40,462 bases of DNA from a virus (IMGVR_UViG_3300020462_000016:1-40462), one strand, 5' to 3'. Shown: positions 1-8,305, counted from the first letter of the stretch. A program made the numbers and translations. The notes: generated from the sequence alone by a model not told the origin.

Positions 1-80
1 CCTGGAAAGAGTCAGAATATAACCCCCCTGGCGTGTAATTATATGCTTTTTGATTGTTGATAGGGGATACAGGGTATGAT
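1..80. repeat. Left copy of an 80-bp inverted repeat
   Basis: The first 80 bases are the reverse complement of 13627-13707. They are identical except for one base in a G/C homopolymer (six C here, seven G in the right copy). The arm contains a minus-strand copy of the TTCTGACTCTTT element at 6-17. It ends exactly where the first gene's stop codon begins. The true left end of the repeat cannot be seen because the window starts inside or at it. Confidence 0.95.
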
Positions 81-1165
81 TACCTTCGTTTTCTATCTCT
101 ATCTATAAACTTCTTAGGTTGAATTGGTCTTTTGTAATTACCTTTCATAAACTCTTTTAATACATATACAGCGTCTCCGTGTGGCAGCCAAAGAGCAGGT
201 TGTGTCTTAGCTCTTCTTCTTATCCTTTCTAACTCTTTTAAGGCCTTAGGATAAGCAGGAGTATCTTTAGGTATATTGTTCTTAATCCAAGCTTCAACTC
301 CATCTAAGTCTGCACCGTATTTATTTACTATATGGCTGTTATCTATATCGTTTATATATCTTTCTTGAGCTCTTACTTCAGGAAAAATAGTAGATAGTCT
401 GTCGTAAAATTCAGGGTCTTCCTTTGCCCACTTATCTAACTTTTTAGAATTCTCTGTATTTAAAGGTGTAGCAACTCTAAAGGTATCATCTGCCCATAAT
501 TGAGATTCATACCAAGAGGTATAAACATAACCTGTGTCGTGAAAGTATTTAAAAACATCATCAACTTCCCAATCATATATAGGCTTACATAGTTTTACTC
601 TTGTATTGTTAGGACTTTGTGAAATGTAATTATCATACAAAGCGTTTACAACGGATCTATATCTAACTAAAGACTCAGAAGCTCTTACACCTGTCATTAT
701 TGCTACACTTCCTTTGTATTTCTTTGCAATAATATTATCTACTGTGTATTGCGTATTTACTGCTTTAGTATCATTCAGTGTTTCTGCCCAAGAAGGTTTA
801 GGCCTCATCCATTGTCTATCTTGAAAAGGTGTCCAAAAAACAACAGAGGAACTTTCTCCTAATATATATTTTGTACTTCTTAAAGGTATTGCATACCAAG
901 TTAAATTACACCAAGGTTGTTGTGAATACCATTGAACAGTGTCTAATACAGCTGTAGGAACTAATTCTTCATCTCTAAACACTACATCTATACTGTCGTA
1001 ACCTCTTTCTTTGGCTACTTCCCAATGTAAGTTAATCAATACTGCTGAGTCTTTACCACCAGAAAACGATGAAACTACATTATCGTGTAGATCATATATA
1101 TGATTTATTCTTTTTTTAGCTTCTGTTAAGACATCTGTCTCTATAAAGTTTCGCTGTCTAGCCAA
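80..1165 (-). CDS. PAPS-reductase-family PP-loop protein (IbrA/DndC-like)
   Basis: A 361-residue protein of the phosphoadenosine-phosphosulfate reductase superfamily. The PP-loop SGGKDS is at residues 35-40 and binds ATP or PAPS in this superfamily. A GVRASESLVR motif lies near residue 165, as in the IbrA/DndC side of the family, not in classical sulfate-assimilation CysH. Phage members are often found beside ParB-like IbrB proteins, and two ParB-like genes lie just upstream in this operon. The reaction is unknown; proposals for the family include DNA or RNA thio-modification, anti-restriction and gene activation. It starts on ATG directly after the stop of the 77-residue gene and ends at the edge of the inverted repeat. 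Confidence 0.8.
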   Translation of the reverse strand: MARQRNFIETDVLTEAKKRINHIYDLHDNVVSSFSGGKDSAVLINLHWEVAKERGYDSIDVVFRDEELVPTAVLDTVQWYSQQPWCNLTWYAIPLRSTKYILGESSSVVFWTPFQDRQWMRPKPSWAETLNDTKAVNTQYTVDNIIAKKYKGSVAIMTGVRASESLVRYRSVVNALYDNYISQSPNNTRVKLCKPIYDWEVDDVFKYFHDTGYVYTSWYESQLWADDTFRVATPLNTENSKKLDKWAKEDPEFYDRLSTIFPEVRAQERYINDIDNSHIVNKYGADLDGVEAWIKNNIPKDTPAYPKALKELERIRRRAKTQPALWLPHGDAVYVLKEFMKGNYKRPIQPKKFIDRDRKRR

Positions 1166-1399
1166 TTAGAAGTCTTCTGCTCCATCAAAATCTAACTTGT
1201 CCATTATTCTTGAACGCATAAAGCTAATTTCTTCTTTAGCCTTATGGTCTAATTTTCTTTCAATAGCACCTGTTATAGTTCTAACTATTTGTAATTTCTC
1301 ATTTGGTATGAATAAGTTATTCTTTTCACAATAATCCAAATAATTTTTAGTCGCTTCTATTATTTGTAAAGGCGTCATCTCATCTTTCTTTTTGCTCAT
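1166..1399 (-). CDS. Small hypothetical protein between ParB-like and PP-loop genes
   Basis: A 77-residue charged, probably all-helical protein that I do not recognise. Its ATG overlaps the stop of the upstream ParB-like gene (ATGA), and the PP-loop gene begins at once after it, so the three are translationally coupled. No cysteine cluster, signal peptide or membrane segment is visible. Position suggests a partner or accessory of the ParB/PP-loop pair, but this is inference from context only. Confidence 0.75.
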   Translation of the reverse strand: MSKKKDEMTPLQIIEATKNYLDYCEKNNLFIPNEKLQIVRTITGAIERKLDHKAKEEISFMRSRIMDKLDFDGAEDF

Positions 1400-2058
1400 T
1401 CTTCTTCTCCGTATATTAGTTTTTTTATATGGTTATCTAATCGTTCAGCATGAGTGTCTCCATGCTCCATAACTCTTAGAAAATCTAAAAATTTATAAAA
1501 TACTTGTTGTTCATATTCAGTATCAAACATTAAATCAAAGTATTTGTTGTCTTCTCTTTCCCCTGGCTCTTCGTACTCTGGTTGTTCAAACTCTAAAGAT
1601 GTCTCAGTATCTTCTAACATATCATTCATATCTTTGTTAGATATACCTAAATCAGACAAATCTCCTGTTGAGTCTTCTATCATTTCTATTGCTTCTAATA
1701 ATTCAGGAGTATTCCAGCCACCGAGTTCTTCTAATCTATTGTCTGCAATTAGATAAGCCATAGCATCTTGTTCATTCTCAATGTTTACACCTGACACTAC
1801 AGGAACTAACCATTCTCCATCTTCTTCCTTAAGGTGATCTGGGAGACTTAGTTGTTTCTTTTGCATTAGCTCTAATGCTTTTTTTCTACCGTGTCCTGCT
1901 AATAACTTACCTGTTTTATAGTTTTTTATAAAAGGAGTAACAAATCCAAATCTTTCAATAGACAACATAATTTTCTCTATGTCATGATTCTTAGGATTTT
2001 TAGGTTCAACTTCTAAGTCTGAAAGTTTTAACCATTCTATGTTAAGTTCTTCACTCAT
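1396..2058 (-). CDS. ParB-like nuclease-domain protein, copy 1 (IbrB-like)
   Basis: A 220-residue protein with an N-terminal ParB/sulfiredoxin-fold domain. The pattern 'NPKNHD...I..SI..FGF..P' is followed by the family signature AGHGR near residue 55. The C-terminal half is acidic and helical. The domain binds CTP in chromosomal ParB and acts as nuclease or ATPase in relatives; no chromosomal-partition partner (ParA) is present here. It is a clear paralogue of the next gene upstream. I start it at ATG 2058, 6 bases after an AAAGGAG-type ribosome site, rather than at the in-frame TTG one codon earlier. Confidence 0.85.
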   Translation of the reverse strand: MSEELNIEWLKLSDLEVEPKNPKNHDIEKIMLSIERFGFVTPFIKNYKTGKLLAGHGRKKALELMQKKQLSLPDHLKEEDGEWLVPVVSGVNIENEQDAMAYLIADNRLEELGGWNTPELLEAIEMIEDSTGDLSDLGISNKDMNDMLEDTETSLEFEQPEYEEPGEREDNKYFDLMFDTEYEQQVFYKFLDFLRVMEHGDTHAERLDNHIKKLIYGEEE

Positions 2059-2677
2059 CAATTACTCCTTTTATATGTTCTATCAGCCTTCCAGATACAC
2101 TATTTATATCTGAATTGTCTTTGAGCCACTCTAAAAATTTAAACCAATTACCTTGTTGTGTTGTGTTATCAAATATAACTCTGTGCTTTATTCTTGGGTC
2201 TCCTAAACCTCTATCTGTGTCATCTGCGTCCCATTCAGCTTCCATGTTATCTAAAATATCTTGAGCGTCATTATGGTCAAACCCAACACCATCTAAGTTA
2301 TCTATATCTTTTAACATATCTAGTAAAGCTTGTTCATTCCAACCACCAACTTCAGATAGCTTATTATCAGCAATTAAATAAGATAATGCTTCTTCTTCGT
2401 TTTCAAAATTTAATCCTGTGACAACAGGGACTAACCACATATCATCTTGTATAAGGATTCCTTTAGGTAATGAATAACCACTTTTAAACATAGTTATTAG
2501 AGCTTCTAATCTTCCATGCCCTGCAACTAACTTCTGTGTATCTTCGTTTCTAATAAGAGGAGAAGTAAATCCAAATCTTTGTATAGCAGTAATTAAGACA
2601 CCAATATCATGGTCTTTGGGGTTAATATCAGCACCTAATATCTCATCTATTCGTATGTATTTAACTTTAGGCTCCAT
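2051..2677 (-). CDS. ParB-like nuclease-domain protein, copy 2 (IbrB-like)
   Basis: A 208-residue paralogue of the neighbouring ParB-like protein. It shares the order 'INPKDHD..V...AI.RFGF.SPLIRN' and AGHGR, then 'LIADNKLSEVGGWNE'. The C-terminal thirds diverge. A GGAGG site 7 bases upstream supports ATG 2677; a longer reading frame to 2713 would start inside the upstream gene without a better ribosome site. Its 3' end overlaps the start of copy 1 by 8 bases. Tandem duplication of this domain beside a PP-loop protein suggests a two-component or heteromeric complex (inference). Confidence 0.85.
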   Translation of the reverse strand: MEPKVKYIRIDEILGADINPKDHDIGVLITAIQRFGFTSPLIRNEDTQKLVAGHGRLEALITMFKSGYSLPKGILIQDDMWLVPVVTGLNFENEEEALSYLIADNKLSEVGGWNEQALLDMLKDIDNLDGVGFDHNDAQDILDNMEAEWDADDTDRGLGDPRIKHRVIFDNTTQQGNWFKFLEWLKDNSDINSVSGRLIEHIKGVIDE

Positions 2678-3248
2678 TTTTAAACCTCCAAAAATCTTCT
2701 TTAGCTTTTTCAATATCCTGTAACTTTTTACCTAAAGGATTAAAATTTACAGTTTCTTGCCTTCTATATTTTGCAATCTCTTCCATTTGTTGAGCTCTGT
2801 ATTTAGTGTATGCAGTAAAAGCAACTGCTGTCATATATCTAGGGTAAATAGCTAATCTTTTTTTACCTACATAATTATGTATAGACTGATAACTTATGTC
2901 ACTTTCTTTACTGAATTCATCAAAATCTACAGGAGTTCCATGCAATTCTATCCAATAGTCTCTCCACTTTTCAGGTTTAAGAATATTTATATATTCATTT
3001 AGTTCTGTAGTGTTTACATAAAACTTTTGGAGTTCATGAGTCATTTCTGTATATCTTTTTAATGACTTTAAAGTAGGATCTGATGTCCTACCATTTATAA
3101 AATAAGAAAGGTTGGCACCTCGATTAGCCGGTAATCCAATCAAGGTACACAACTTTCTATAACTCATATCAGGATGTTCTTTCCTAACACGAGTAATAAT
3201 CTTTATTAAAGAATCAGCTGAGAGAAGTCTATAATAATCTTCACTCAT
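2667..3248 (-). CDS. Hypothetical protein with possible HTH segments
   Basis: A 193-residue basic protein with no family that I can name. Residues 28-60 ('MSYRKLCTLIGLPANRGANL') and 105-135 ('FDEFSKESDISYQSIHNYVG') each resemble a helix-turn-helix. A double-HTH DNA-binding role is therefore possible. It sits between the excisionase-like HTH gene and the ParB pair, with overlapping stop and start codons at both ends, so it belongs to the same leftward operon. Confidence 0.7.
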   Translation of the reverse strand: MSEDYYRLLSADSLIKIITRVRKEHPDMSYRKLCTLIGLPANRGANLSYFINGRTSDPTLKSLKRYTEMTHELQKFYVNTTELNEYINILKPEKWRDYWIELHGTPVDFDEFSKESDISYQSIHNYVGKKRLAIYPRYMTAVAFTAYTKYRAQQMEEIAKYRRQETVNFNPLGKKLQDIEKAKEDFWRFKNGA

Positions 3249-3448
3249 TATCTGAATCTTGTTATTGGTAGTTTTCCCGTTGCTTTAGCCCAAGTCTCAA
3301 TATCTTCTCTGTACCATAAAGGTGTCTTACCGTTGTTGATATATTGCTTAGGCACAGGCATTTTTTTTCTATGAAGCCATACAGCAACTCTGTTAGGCCT
3401 CACAGACAATAGCTCTGCAACTTCATGTGTAGAAACTATATTTTCCAT
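3248..3448 (-). CDS. Excisionase/MerR-type HTH DNA-binding protein
   Basis: A 66-residue protein that is essentially one winged HTH of the excisionase type. It opens with 'STHEVAELLSVRPNRVAVWL' and ends with the wing 'GKTPLWYREDIETWAKATG'. Such proteins act as DNA-architectural factors (Xis) or small transcription regulators in phages. No integrase is visible in the window, so a regulator of this operon or of replication is as likely as an excisionase. The preceding SSB stop is one base upstream of its start. Confidence 0.8.
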   Translation of the reverse strand: MENIVSTHEVAELLSVRPNRVAVWLHRKKMPVPKQYINNGKTPLWYREDIETWAKATGKLPITRFR

Positions 3449-3925
3449 TTAGAATGGTGCTTCGTTTTCAGCAATTTCCTCCATTGGTCTAGCTACAGGC
3501 TCTTCAATATTTGAAGTAGCTGATGTGCTAGCAACAGGGGAAACACCGTCATTACTGTATCCTTGGCTTAAACCACCAACTTGAGAATACTTAAGAGATA
3601 CTCCTACATCTTCAGCAACAATTTGTGTTGAAGACCTTTTAATAGGATTACCTTCAGCGTCTGTACCACTCTCATAGGTATTGAGTTCTACCCTTCCTGT
3701 TACAACAGCTCGGAAAGATTTCTTTCCTGCTGCAACAACAGCCTTAAAGGTTTCATCAATGTTCTGTGCTAAATCTCCAAAGGCTACGAAGTCAAACCAC
3801 ATTGATTCTTCATCGGGACCTTTAGATACAGCTAATCTACCTCTGCAATAAGCATTGCCATTGCTAGAGAATTGTAGATCAATGTTAGTTAAGTTACCTT
3901 GAAAGGTTCCTTGTGTAACTGCCAT
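3449..3925 (-). CDS. ssb: Single-stranded DNA-binding protein
   Basis: A 158-residue SSB with one OB-fold domain in the first 110 residues ('GTFQGNLTNIDLQFSSNGNA', 'WFDFVAFGDLAQNI', 'VTGRVELNTY'). A low-complexity Ser/Thr linker follows, then an acidic tip ending in ENEAPF. That tip resembles the canonical DDDIPF tail used to recruit other replication and repair proteins. It coats single strands during phage replication and recombination. Its neighbours are a nuclease candidate and a replication initiator, as expected for a replication module. The start is preceded by a strong AGGAG site. Confidence 0.9.
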   Translation of the reverse strand: MAVTQGTFQGNLTNIDLQFSSNGNAYCRGRLAVSKGPDEESMWFDFVAFGDLAQNIDETFKAVVAAGKKSFRAVVTGRVELNTYESGTDAEGNPIKRSSTQIVAEDVGVSLKYSQVGGLSQGYSNDGVSPVASTSATSNIEEPVARPMEEIAENEAPF

Positions 3926-3926
3926 T

Positions 3927-4478
3927 TTATTTCTCCTCGTTAAATCTATCCCAATTATCTTGGATAGCTTCTATTACTTTATCTAATTCGCTTAGGCGAA
4001 TGATACATAGCCCATCACTCGTGCCTTCTGGCATAGCAACCATCATAAATGGTTTACTTTTCCCATCACCGCCTATCGCATCTTTCACATTCTCCCAAGA
4101 TTGTGCTTCTGCTTTTTGGAATCTAGTCCAGATAGGTCCAACTTGTTTTCCACTCTTGACTTCGATTCTTACAGAAGAATCCCAATTCTCTTCGTGAGCA
4201 TCAGCTCCGTGAAACTTTCTTGAAGGAATTTTCAACTTTTTCCTAACAGCATTTTGTTTTGTTCTACCTTTACTTCTATTTCTACGATTGATACAAGTTC
4301 GGCAAGAACATTTTCTTTTGGGAACACCTGTGACTTTACATTCCCCTCTCTGTCTGATAACAGAGTTAGGTTGCGAAATACTTTTACTATGGCTAGTTTT
4401 CCTAGCCTTGAATTCTTGAAATGTTTCATTCTCAAGGTCCCATCCATCTTTATTGTTAGGTGTAATCATTCCTGTCAT
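3927..4478 (-). CDS. PD-(D/E)XK nuclease / Holliday-junction-resolvase-like protein
   Basis: A 183-residue basic protein. A zinc-binding-like cluster (C48, C57, C59, C62) precedes a stretch with the PD-(D/E)XK look: D93, E97-E98, then 'VRIEVKSGK' with E106 and K108. This combination fits a phage resolvase or replication endonuclease. The family assignment is from motif only. The ATG at 4478 lies 8 bases after a TAATAT box with no ribosome site between, suggesting a leaderless message. An internal ATG three codons on is the alternative start. Confidence 0.6.
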   Translation of the reverse strand: MTGMITPNNKDGWDLENETFQEFKARKTSHSKSISQPNSVIRQRGECKVTGVPKRKCSCRTCINRRNRSKGRTKQNAVRKKLKIPSRKFHGADAHEENWDSSVRIEVKSGKQVGPIWTRFQKAEAQSWENVKDAIGGDGKSKPFMMVAMPEGTSDGLCIIRLSELDKVIEAIQDNWDRFNEEK

Positions 4479-4500
4479 GTAATTTTATATTACACTATTT
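4479..4500 (-). promoter_or_regulatory. Probable leftward promoter (extended -10, leaderless)
   Basis: On the minus strand the sequence TGTAATAT (TAATAT at 4492-4487) lies 8 bases before the ATG at 4478. No good -35 hexamer is seen 16-18 bases further up. The 40-base gap is the only real gap in the leftward gene block, so a second promoter here is plausible. Confidence 0.45.
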
Positions 4501-4518
4501 AAAAAAAGATTCTTTGTT

Positions 4519-5262
4519 TTAAGAATTTTCTTTAAGTCTTGCTTCCTGTTTTTTCTTCTCTAAAGAAGTAACAGAATATTGAACAGCCCCTGGTTGTTTA
4601 GAATCAAGAGCATGCCACCATTTAGCTAAAGCAGTAGGTGTTAACTCTGCGTCTCCAAATCTTGTTCTATAAGCTTTAGCTTTAGTAAAGATTTCATCGG
4701 GAGTTGCACCGTACTCTTTTAACTGTGCCATAGCTACATGAAAGGTCTTTGTCATTGCTTTATTACCTTTTGGATCATAACCACATACATCCACTAATGG
4801 TCTATACAATGGTTGAGTAACTACAGCTCTTTTCTTTTTAATAGGAACATCAACAGCAAAAGAGTTATCTTCAACTGCTTCTACAACAATCTCTTCAACA
4901 ACATCCTCTACTTTTGGTTTTACATCTACAATTTTTGTAGATACATAGTATTCAGGTGGTTCCCACTTTAATATATAGTTATTAGATTTTTGATGTCCGT
5001 CTTCATATCTTCGTTCAATATGAATACATCCTTTGTTTTCTAATTCTTTTATTCTGTTTATTATTGTATTTCGAGAAACACCCAACTTTTTTGCAAGTGT
5101 AGAGTGCGAAACAAAAGTCTCTTTAGTTTCATTATTCGCATATTTAGCTAATGCACCATAAACCATATAGGCTCCTGCTGATAAGGATATATCTAGGAGC
5201 CACTCTGGTATCATAGCGAACTTTGTTGTAGCTTTTACGCTGAATTTTTTCTCGTTTGACAT
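4519..5262 (-). CDS. Winged-helix phage replication initiator-like protein
   Basis: A 247-residue protein. Residues 15-90 form a winged HTH ('AMIPEWLLDISLSAGAYMVY', then 'STLAKKLGVSRNTIINRIKE' and a wing). The middle is acidic and low-complexity (about residues 118-140). The C-terminal helical part contains 'YGATPDEIFTKAKAYR...LTPTALAKWWHAL', which is DnaD-like in character. Such proteins recognise the origin and help load the replicative helicase. It lies between the nuclease candidate and the Rad52-like gene. The helicase itself is not in the window. Confidence 0.7.
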   Translation of the reverse strand: MSNEKKFSVKATTKFAMIPEWLLDISLSAGAYMVYGALAKYANNETKETFVSHSTLAKKLGVSRNTIINRIKELENKGCIHIERRYEDGHQKSNNYILKWEPPEYYVSTKIVDVKPKVEDVVEEIVVEAVEDNSFAVDVPIKKKRAVVTQPLYRPLVDVCGYDPKGNKAMTKTFHVAMAQLKEYGATPDEIFTKAKAYRTRFGDAELTPTALAKWWHALDSKQPGAVQYSVTSLEKKKQEARLKENS

Positions 5263-5693
5263 TATGCTATGTCTTTAATATCGATGTTGATATCTTTAGC
5301 TAACTGAATGTCAAGAAAATACTGATCTTGAGCCCATAGGTGCAAGCCAACTCCTAATCTAGCTGCTGCTCTCTTAAGTGCGTCAGATTCCATTTTCTTA
5401 AGTTTTTCTCCTGTACTATCGCCTTCGAATGTTTCCGTTCCTGTACCGACTACAGAAACTTCATTGCCGTCTACTGTAGCAGTAATTCTACCACGAACTG
5501 CAACGACTTTCTCGGCTTCATATATAGGTTCATAATCCCAACTAAAAGCACCAAGGACTTGTAAAAGTCTTTGTGTGATAACTGCGTGATTAATATAGTC
5601 TTCTTCTCTATTGCCCTTCTTAATAGTTCTAACTAATTGTGAAGGGAATTTCTTAGCTAATCTAAGAATGTCTTCTTTTTTAGATTCACTCAT
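5262..5693 (-). CDS. Rad52/Rad22-like single-strand annealing protein
   Basis: A 143-residue protein of the Rad52/22 (DdrA-like) annealing family. The pattern 'YINHAVITQRLLQVLGAFSW' is followed by a beta-rich middle ('VVAVRGRITATVDG') and the signature 'MESDALKRAAARLGVGLHLW'. It anneals complementary single strands in phage recombination. I prefer ATG 5693: the GGAG site is 9 bases away from it but directly abuts the earlier ATG at 5702. The start overlaps the end of the upstream gene, so the two are coupled. Confidence 0.85.
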   Translation of the reverse strand: MSESKKEDILRLAKKFPSQLVRTIKKGNREEDYINHAVITQRLLQVLGAFSWDYEPIYEAEKVVAVRGRITATVDGNEVSVVGTGTETFEGDSTGEKLKKMESDALKRAAARLGVGLHLWAQDQYFLDIQLAKDINIDIKDIA

Positions 5694-6237
5694 CAGTGTC
5701 ATCTCCTTTGTCTCTATCTATTTGGATAAGCTCTTCCTCGTCTAAGTCTTGTAAATATTTAGGTGCCTTATTAACAGGTACTATATTTACACCAGGAACT
5801 TCTACTTGTTCAAATAGAGATTCCATAATTACCCAAGGGTCTTGTCCTCTTTGTCTTGCGATTGCTTGTATGCCTGTAATTCTGAATTCAGGTCTTACAA
5901 CATGTTTCCAATCTTCGCCTAAATATTCTAGCACCTTATTTTTATCGTAAGGCTTCCATTTATATTTAGGTCTTCCAATAACGATGTCATCATTAAATCT
6001 TTGTGCAGACTTATAAACATTTCCTTGCAATCTATCTGAAAGAATTTTCTTTATATCTCTTAAGTTAGAAGTTAGTCTTTCAATCCCTTTCATAAGATCA
6101 TAGATTTCTCTATTAGACATTCCTTCTAAATCAGAAATAACAAAGTCTTCGTCATTGTCGCTATAGTACTTTTGGTCATCAATCATTTCTTCAAGATGAA
6201 GTGCTTTAGCTCTTTGTACTTTTCTATAGCCTTCCAT
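5686..6237 (-). CDS. Hypothetical phage protein upstream of the annealing protein
   Basis: A 183-residue, highly charged protein that I do not recognise. The first 85 residues look helical, possibly coiled-coil ('EIYDLMKGIERLTSNLRDIK'). A compact basic-aromatic stretch ('GRPKYKWKPYDKNKVLEYLG') and an acidic tail follow. Placement directly upstream of a single-strand annealing protein, where many phages put an exonuclease or gyrase-inhibitor partner, suggests a recombination role. No nuclease motif is evident, however. Confidence 0.7.
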   Translation of the reverse strand: MEGYRKVQRAKALHLEEMIDDQKYYSDNDEDFVISDLEGMSNREIYDLMKGIERLTSNLRDIKKILSDRLQGNVYKSAQRFNDDIVIGRPKYKWKPYDKNKVLEYLGEDWKHVVRPEFRITGIQAIARQRGQDPWVIMESLFEQVEVPGVNIVPVNKAPKYLQDLDEEELIQIDRDKGDDTDE

Positions 6238-6560
6238 TATCTGGACCTAGCATATAGAGATATTTGTATTTCTTTATTATTTACACTTCGTGTACTTCTT
6301 ACAGTAGTTTCTAACTCTCCGTAAGTTTCACGAGCATATTTACCACGCATATACAAATTAAGTCTTGTCTTCCTTACAAGCTCTTTGTTCTCTGTATTTA
6401 GCCAATCACTATTAGCTACTAAGAACCAAGCTTGTGGATTAGACTTTAATTCGTCAAGAACTGAATCAGTAAAGATTTCATTTTTTCTTCCTGAACCTGA
6501 TCTTGCAATCGTAGGTAATTCTGTACCAACAGGTTTAAAGTTGGTTTGATAATTACTCAT
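6237..6560 (-). CDS. Hypothetical protein, first gene of the leftward operon
   Basis: A 107-residue basic protein with an internal segment 'PQAWFLVANSDWLNTENKEL'. No family is recognised. It is the promoter-proximal gene of the leftward block. A GAGGAG site lies 8 bases upstream of the ATG, and a sigma-70-type promoter lies 28-55 bases upstream. Being first suggests early, strong expression. Confidence 0.7.
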   Translation of the reverse strand: MSNYQTNFKPVGTELPTIARSGSGRKNEIFTDSVLDELKSNPQAWFLVANSDWLNTENKELVRKTRLNLYMRGKYARETYGELETTVRSTRSVNNKEIQISLYARSR

Positions 6561-6587
6561 ATTGTCTTCTCCTCACTTTGTAATCTA

Positions 6588-6615
6588 ATATTACATACAT
6601 TTAAAACCATTGCAA
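6588..6615 (-). promoter_or_regulatory. Leftward sigma-70-type promoter TTGCAA-N16-TAATAT
   Basis: On the minus strand TTGCAA (6615-6610), a 16-base spacer and TAATAT (6593-6588) stand 28 bases upstream of the 6560 start. This should drive the replication/recombination operon. The -35 hexamer is its own reverse complement and may also serve the rightward side (TTGCAA-N16-TATTTG, 6610-6637), whose -10 is weak. Confidence 0.65.
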
Positions 6616-6650
6616 ACTATTAGTAAAGAAATATTTGGCTAGACTAGAGT

Positions 6651-7169
6651 ATGGAAGAAAATAGTAATGAATACAGAGTGTGGATAGGTACAGAAGCTTT
6701 AGAAACATGCGTATTTTGTGGCGAAATATCTATGGGTATACACATGTCATCCTGCCCATCTAACTTAATTTCTTTACATGAAGGCCAAGTTCAGTTGTTT
6801 ACAAGACTACAAGATGATGACAGAACAGAAGAAGAATATCATTCTGATATAGGCAAACAATTAATGTATGCTGCAGACACAATAATCAAAAGTCAAAGAG
6901 AGTGGAGCAGGAAACATACTCTTGAAAAAATGGAAGAAGTTTTTAATAATTGGAGTTGCATCACCGACTTTGCAGAAGTTCTTTATGAATTAGGAATAGT
7001 GCAAACTGCTACAGAAGTTATTGATTATTACAAAAATCCAACAATGTATGAATCTGAATTTTTAATATGGTCTGAATATGACTTTCCTTTTTCTAACGAG
7101 AGTCCTTGGCACGATTTTAAAATGCGTGTAGACTTACTCCACAATGGAGACACAAGAAGAGAGACTTGA
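6651..7169 (+). CDS. Hypothetical protein with N-terminal zinc-binding-like cysteines
   Basis: A 172-residue acidic protein, family unknown. Near the start it has 'CVFCGEISMGIHMSSCP', a CxxC plus a distal Cys and His that could bind zinc. The rest is helical. It starts the rightward block, divergent from the replication operon. Its ATG lies 13 bases after a weak TATTTG box with no ribosome site, so leaderless translation is likely. The 3' end overlaps the next gene by 26 bases. Confidence 0.7.
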   Translation: MEENSNEYRVWIGTEALETCVFCGEISMGIHMSSCPSNLISLHEGQVQLFTRLQDDDRTEEEYHSDIGKQLMYAADTIIKSQREWSRKHTLEKMEEVFNNWSCITDFAEVLYELGIVQTATEVIDYYKNPTMYESEFLIWSEYDFPFSNESPWHDFKMRVDLLHNGDTRRET

Positions 7170-8280
7170 TTTAGTAATTGCTTTATTAAACGATTACGAC
7201 ATAAATGTTTTTAAATTAATACAAACATACGAAGATTCTGAATTTCTATTACGCATAGTTGGTCTAGATCCAACTTGGGATGATTCACACGATGAGAAAC
7301 TAGCAAAGCTACTTCCTGGTACAGCACATCATAGAGACTCCAGGTCCTTAAAAGAATATGCAGAGAGCTTAGTTAGAAATTGGTTAGTCGAAGATTTAAT
7401 TTACTACATCTTAAAAGGGTACAAGTTAAATGTAAAAAGAGAAGGTTCTGATAGTAAAAGACAGCTACTAGAAGGCAAAGCTGTTAGTGGAGCACCTGAT
7501 TTAAAAGTAGAAGATAAAAAAAATCTTTGGATAGAAGTAATTGCTAGTTATACACCTTATTGGGAAAAGAACGGTGTTTACGATTTACGAGATAAAAAAC
7601 TTGTAGGACTTAAAAATAAAAGCAAAGAAGACAGAACAGTTGTTGTAGGTGTATCTCTTCACAACAAATCTTTTTTTATGCAAAGCATAGACAGTTCTAT
7701 TGAGACCTTAGATGAAACTGAATGGGAAAAGTTTGGTAATAAGTACACAACTAAAGTAAAATTTCCTGACGGCAAACCAAATTTAAAACCAATCAATGCT
7801 TTACCTAATTTAGTTTTGAATATTGTTCAAGAAAAAATATATAAACCTTTAGACCAAAACAACAAAATGGAGAGTTTTATGACACAATATTTTGAAGTTC
7901 ACAGAGGTGGTTGTATGGTATTAGAACCTTTAGAAGAAACTACTCATGTAAAAATGAGAATAGCAACTAATGATTTACAACATTATGCTGTTCATTATCA
8001 AGAAGCAGACGAAAAACATGGCAATGGTGCAGTAATAATTCCTTTAGACCATGTAACTAATGATTATGACTTTGGATTTCAATTTAATTTTAAAGAAAAA
8101 GATAGGATACTATTTTGGGAAGGTAGTGTGCTAAAACACCACATTGTTATGAACTTACAAAAGCACAAAGTATGGGAAATTTATCTTGATAATAACCGAG
8201 AAAACTTAATTTTACCCCCTCAAAATGTACCAAATCTTAAGGTTTTACCTATTTCTGAAAAATTCCAAAAAATCATGTAA
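7144..8280 (+). CDS. Large hypothetical protein with weak PD-(D/E)XK-like segment
   Basis: A 378-residue protein that I cannot place. Residues about 95-150 include 'LVEDLIYYILKGYKLNVKRE', then 'SGAPDLKVEDKKNLWIEVIA'. This is the layout of a PD-(D/E)XK nuclease fold, but the catalytic Lys after the second acidic residue is missing, so activity is doubtful. The C-terminal half is beta-rich and unrecognised. Its stop codon lies inside the -35 box (GTAACC) of the following promoter. A restriction-like, anti-restriction or modification-linked role is possible but unproven. Confidence 0.7.
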   Translation: METQEERLDLVIALLNDYDINVFKLIQTYEDSEFLLRIVGLDPTWDDSHDEKLAKLLPGTAHHRDSRSLKEYAESLVRNWLVEDLIYYILKGYKLNVKREGSDSKRQLLEGKAVSGAPDLKVEDKKNLWIEVIASYTPYWEKNGVYDLRDKKLVGLKNKSKEDRTVVVGVSLHNKSFFMQSIDSSIETLDETEWEKFGNKYTTKVKFPDGKPNLKPINALPNLVLNIVQEKIYKPLDQNNKMESFMTQYFEVHRGGCMVLEPLEETTHVKMRIATNDLQHYAVHYQEADEKHGNGAVIIPLDHVTNDYDFGFQFNFKEKDRILFWEGSVLKHHIVMNLQKHKVWEIYLDNNRENLILPPQNVPNLKVLPISEKFQKIM

Positions 8281-8305
8281 CCTTTTTGTCATATTGAGTG
8301 TCTAA
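8277..8305 (+). promoter_or_regulatory. ECF-like promoter A1: GTAACC-N17-GTCTAA
   Basis: GTAACC is at 8277-8282 and GTCTAA at 8300-8305, 17 bases apart. The -35 overlaps the upstream stop codon. The expected start is near 8312, and an intrinsic terminator follows within 65 bases. Confidence 0.75.
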
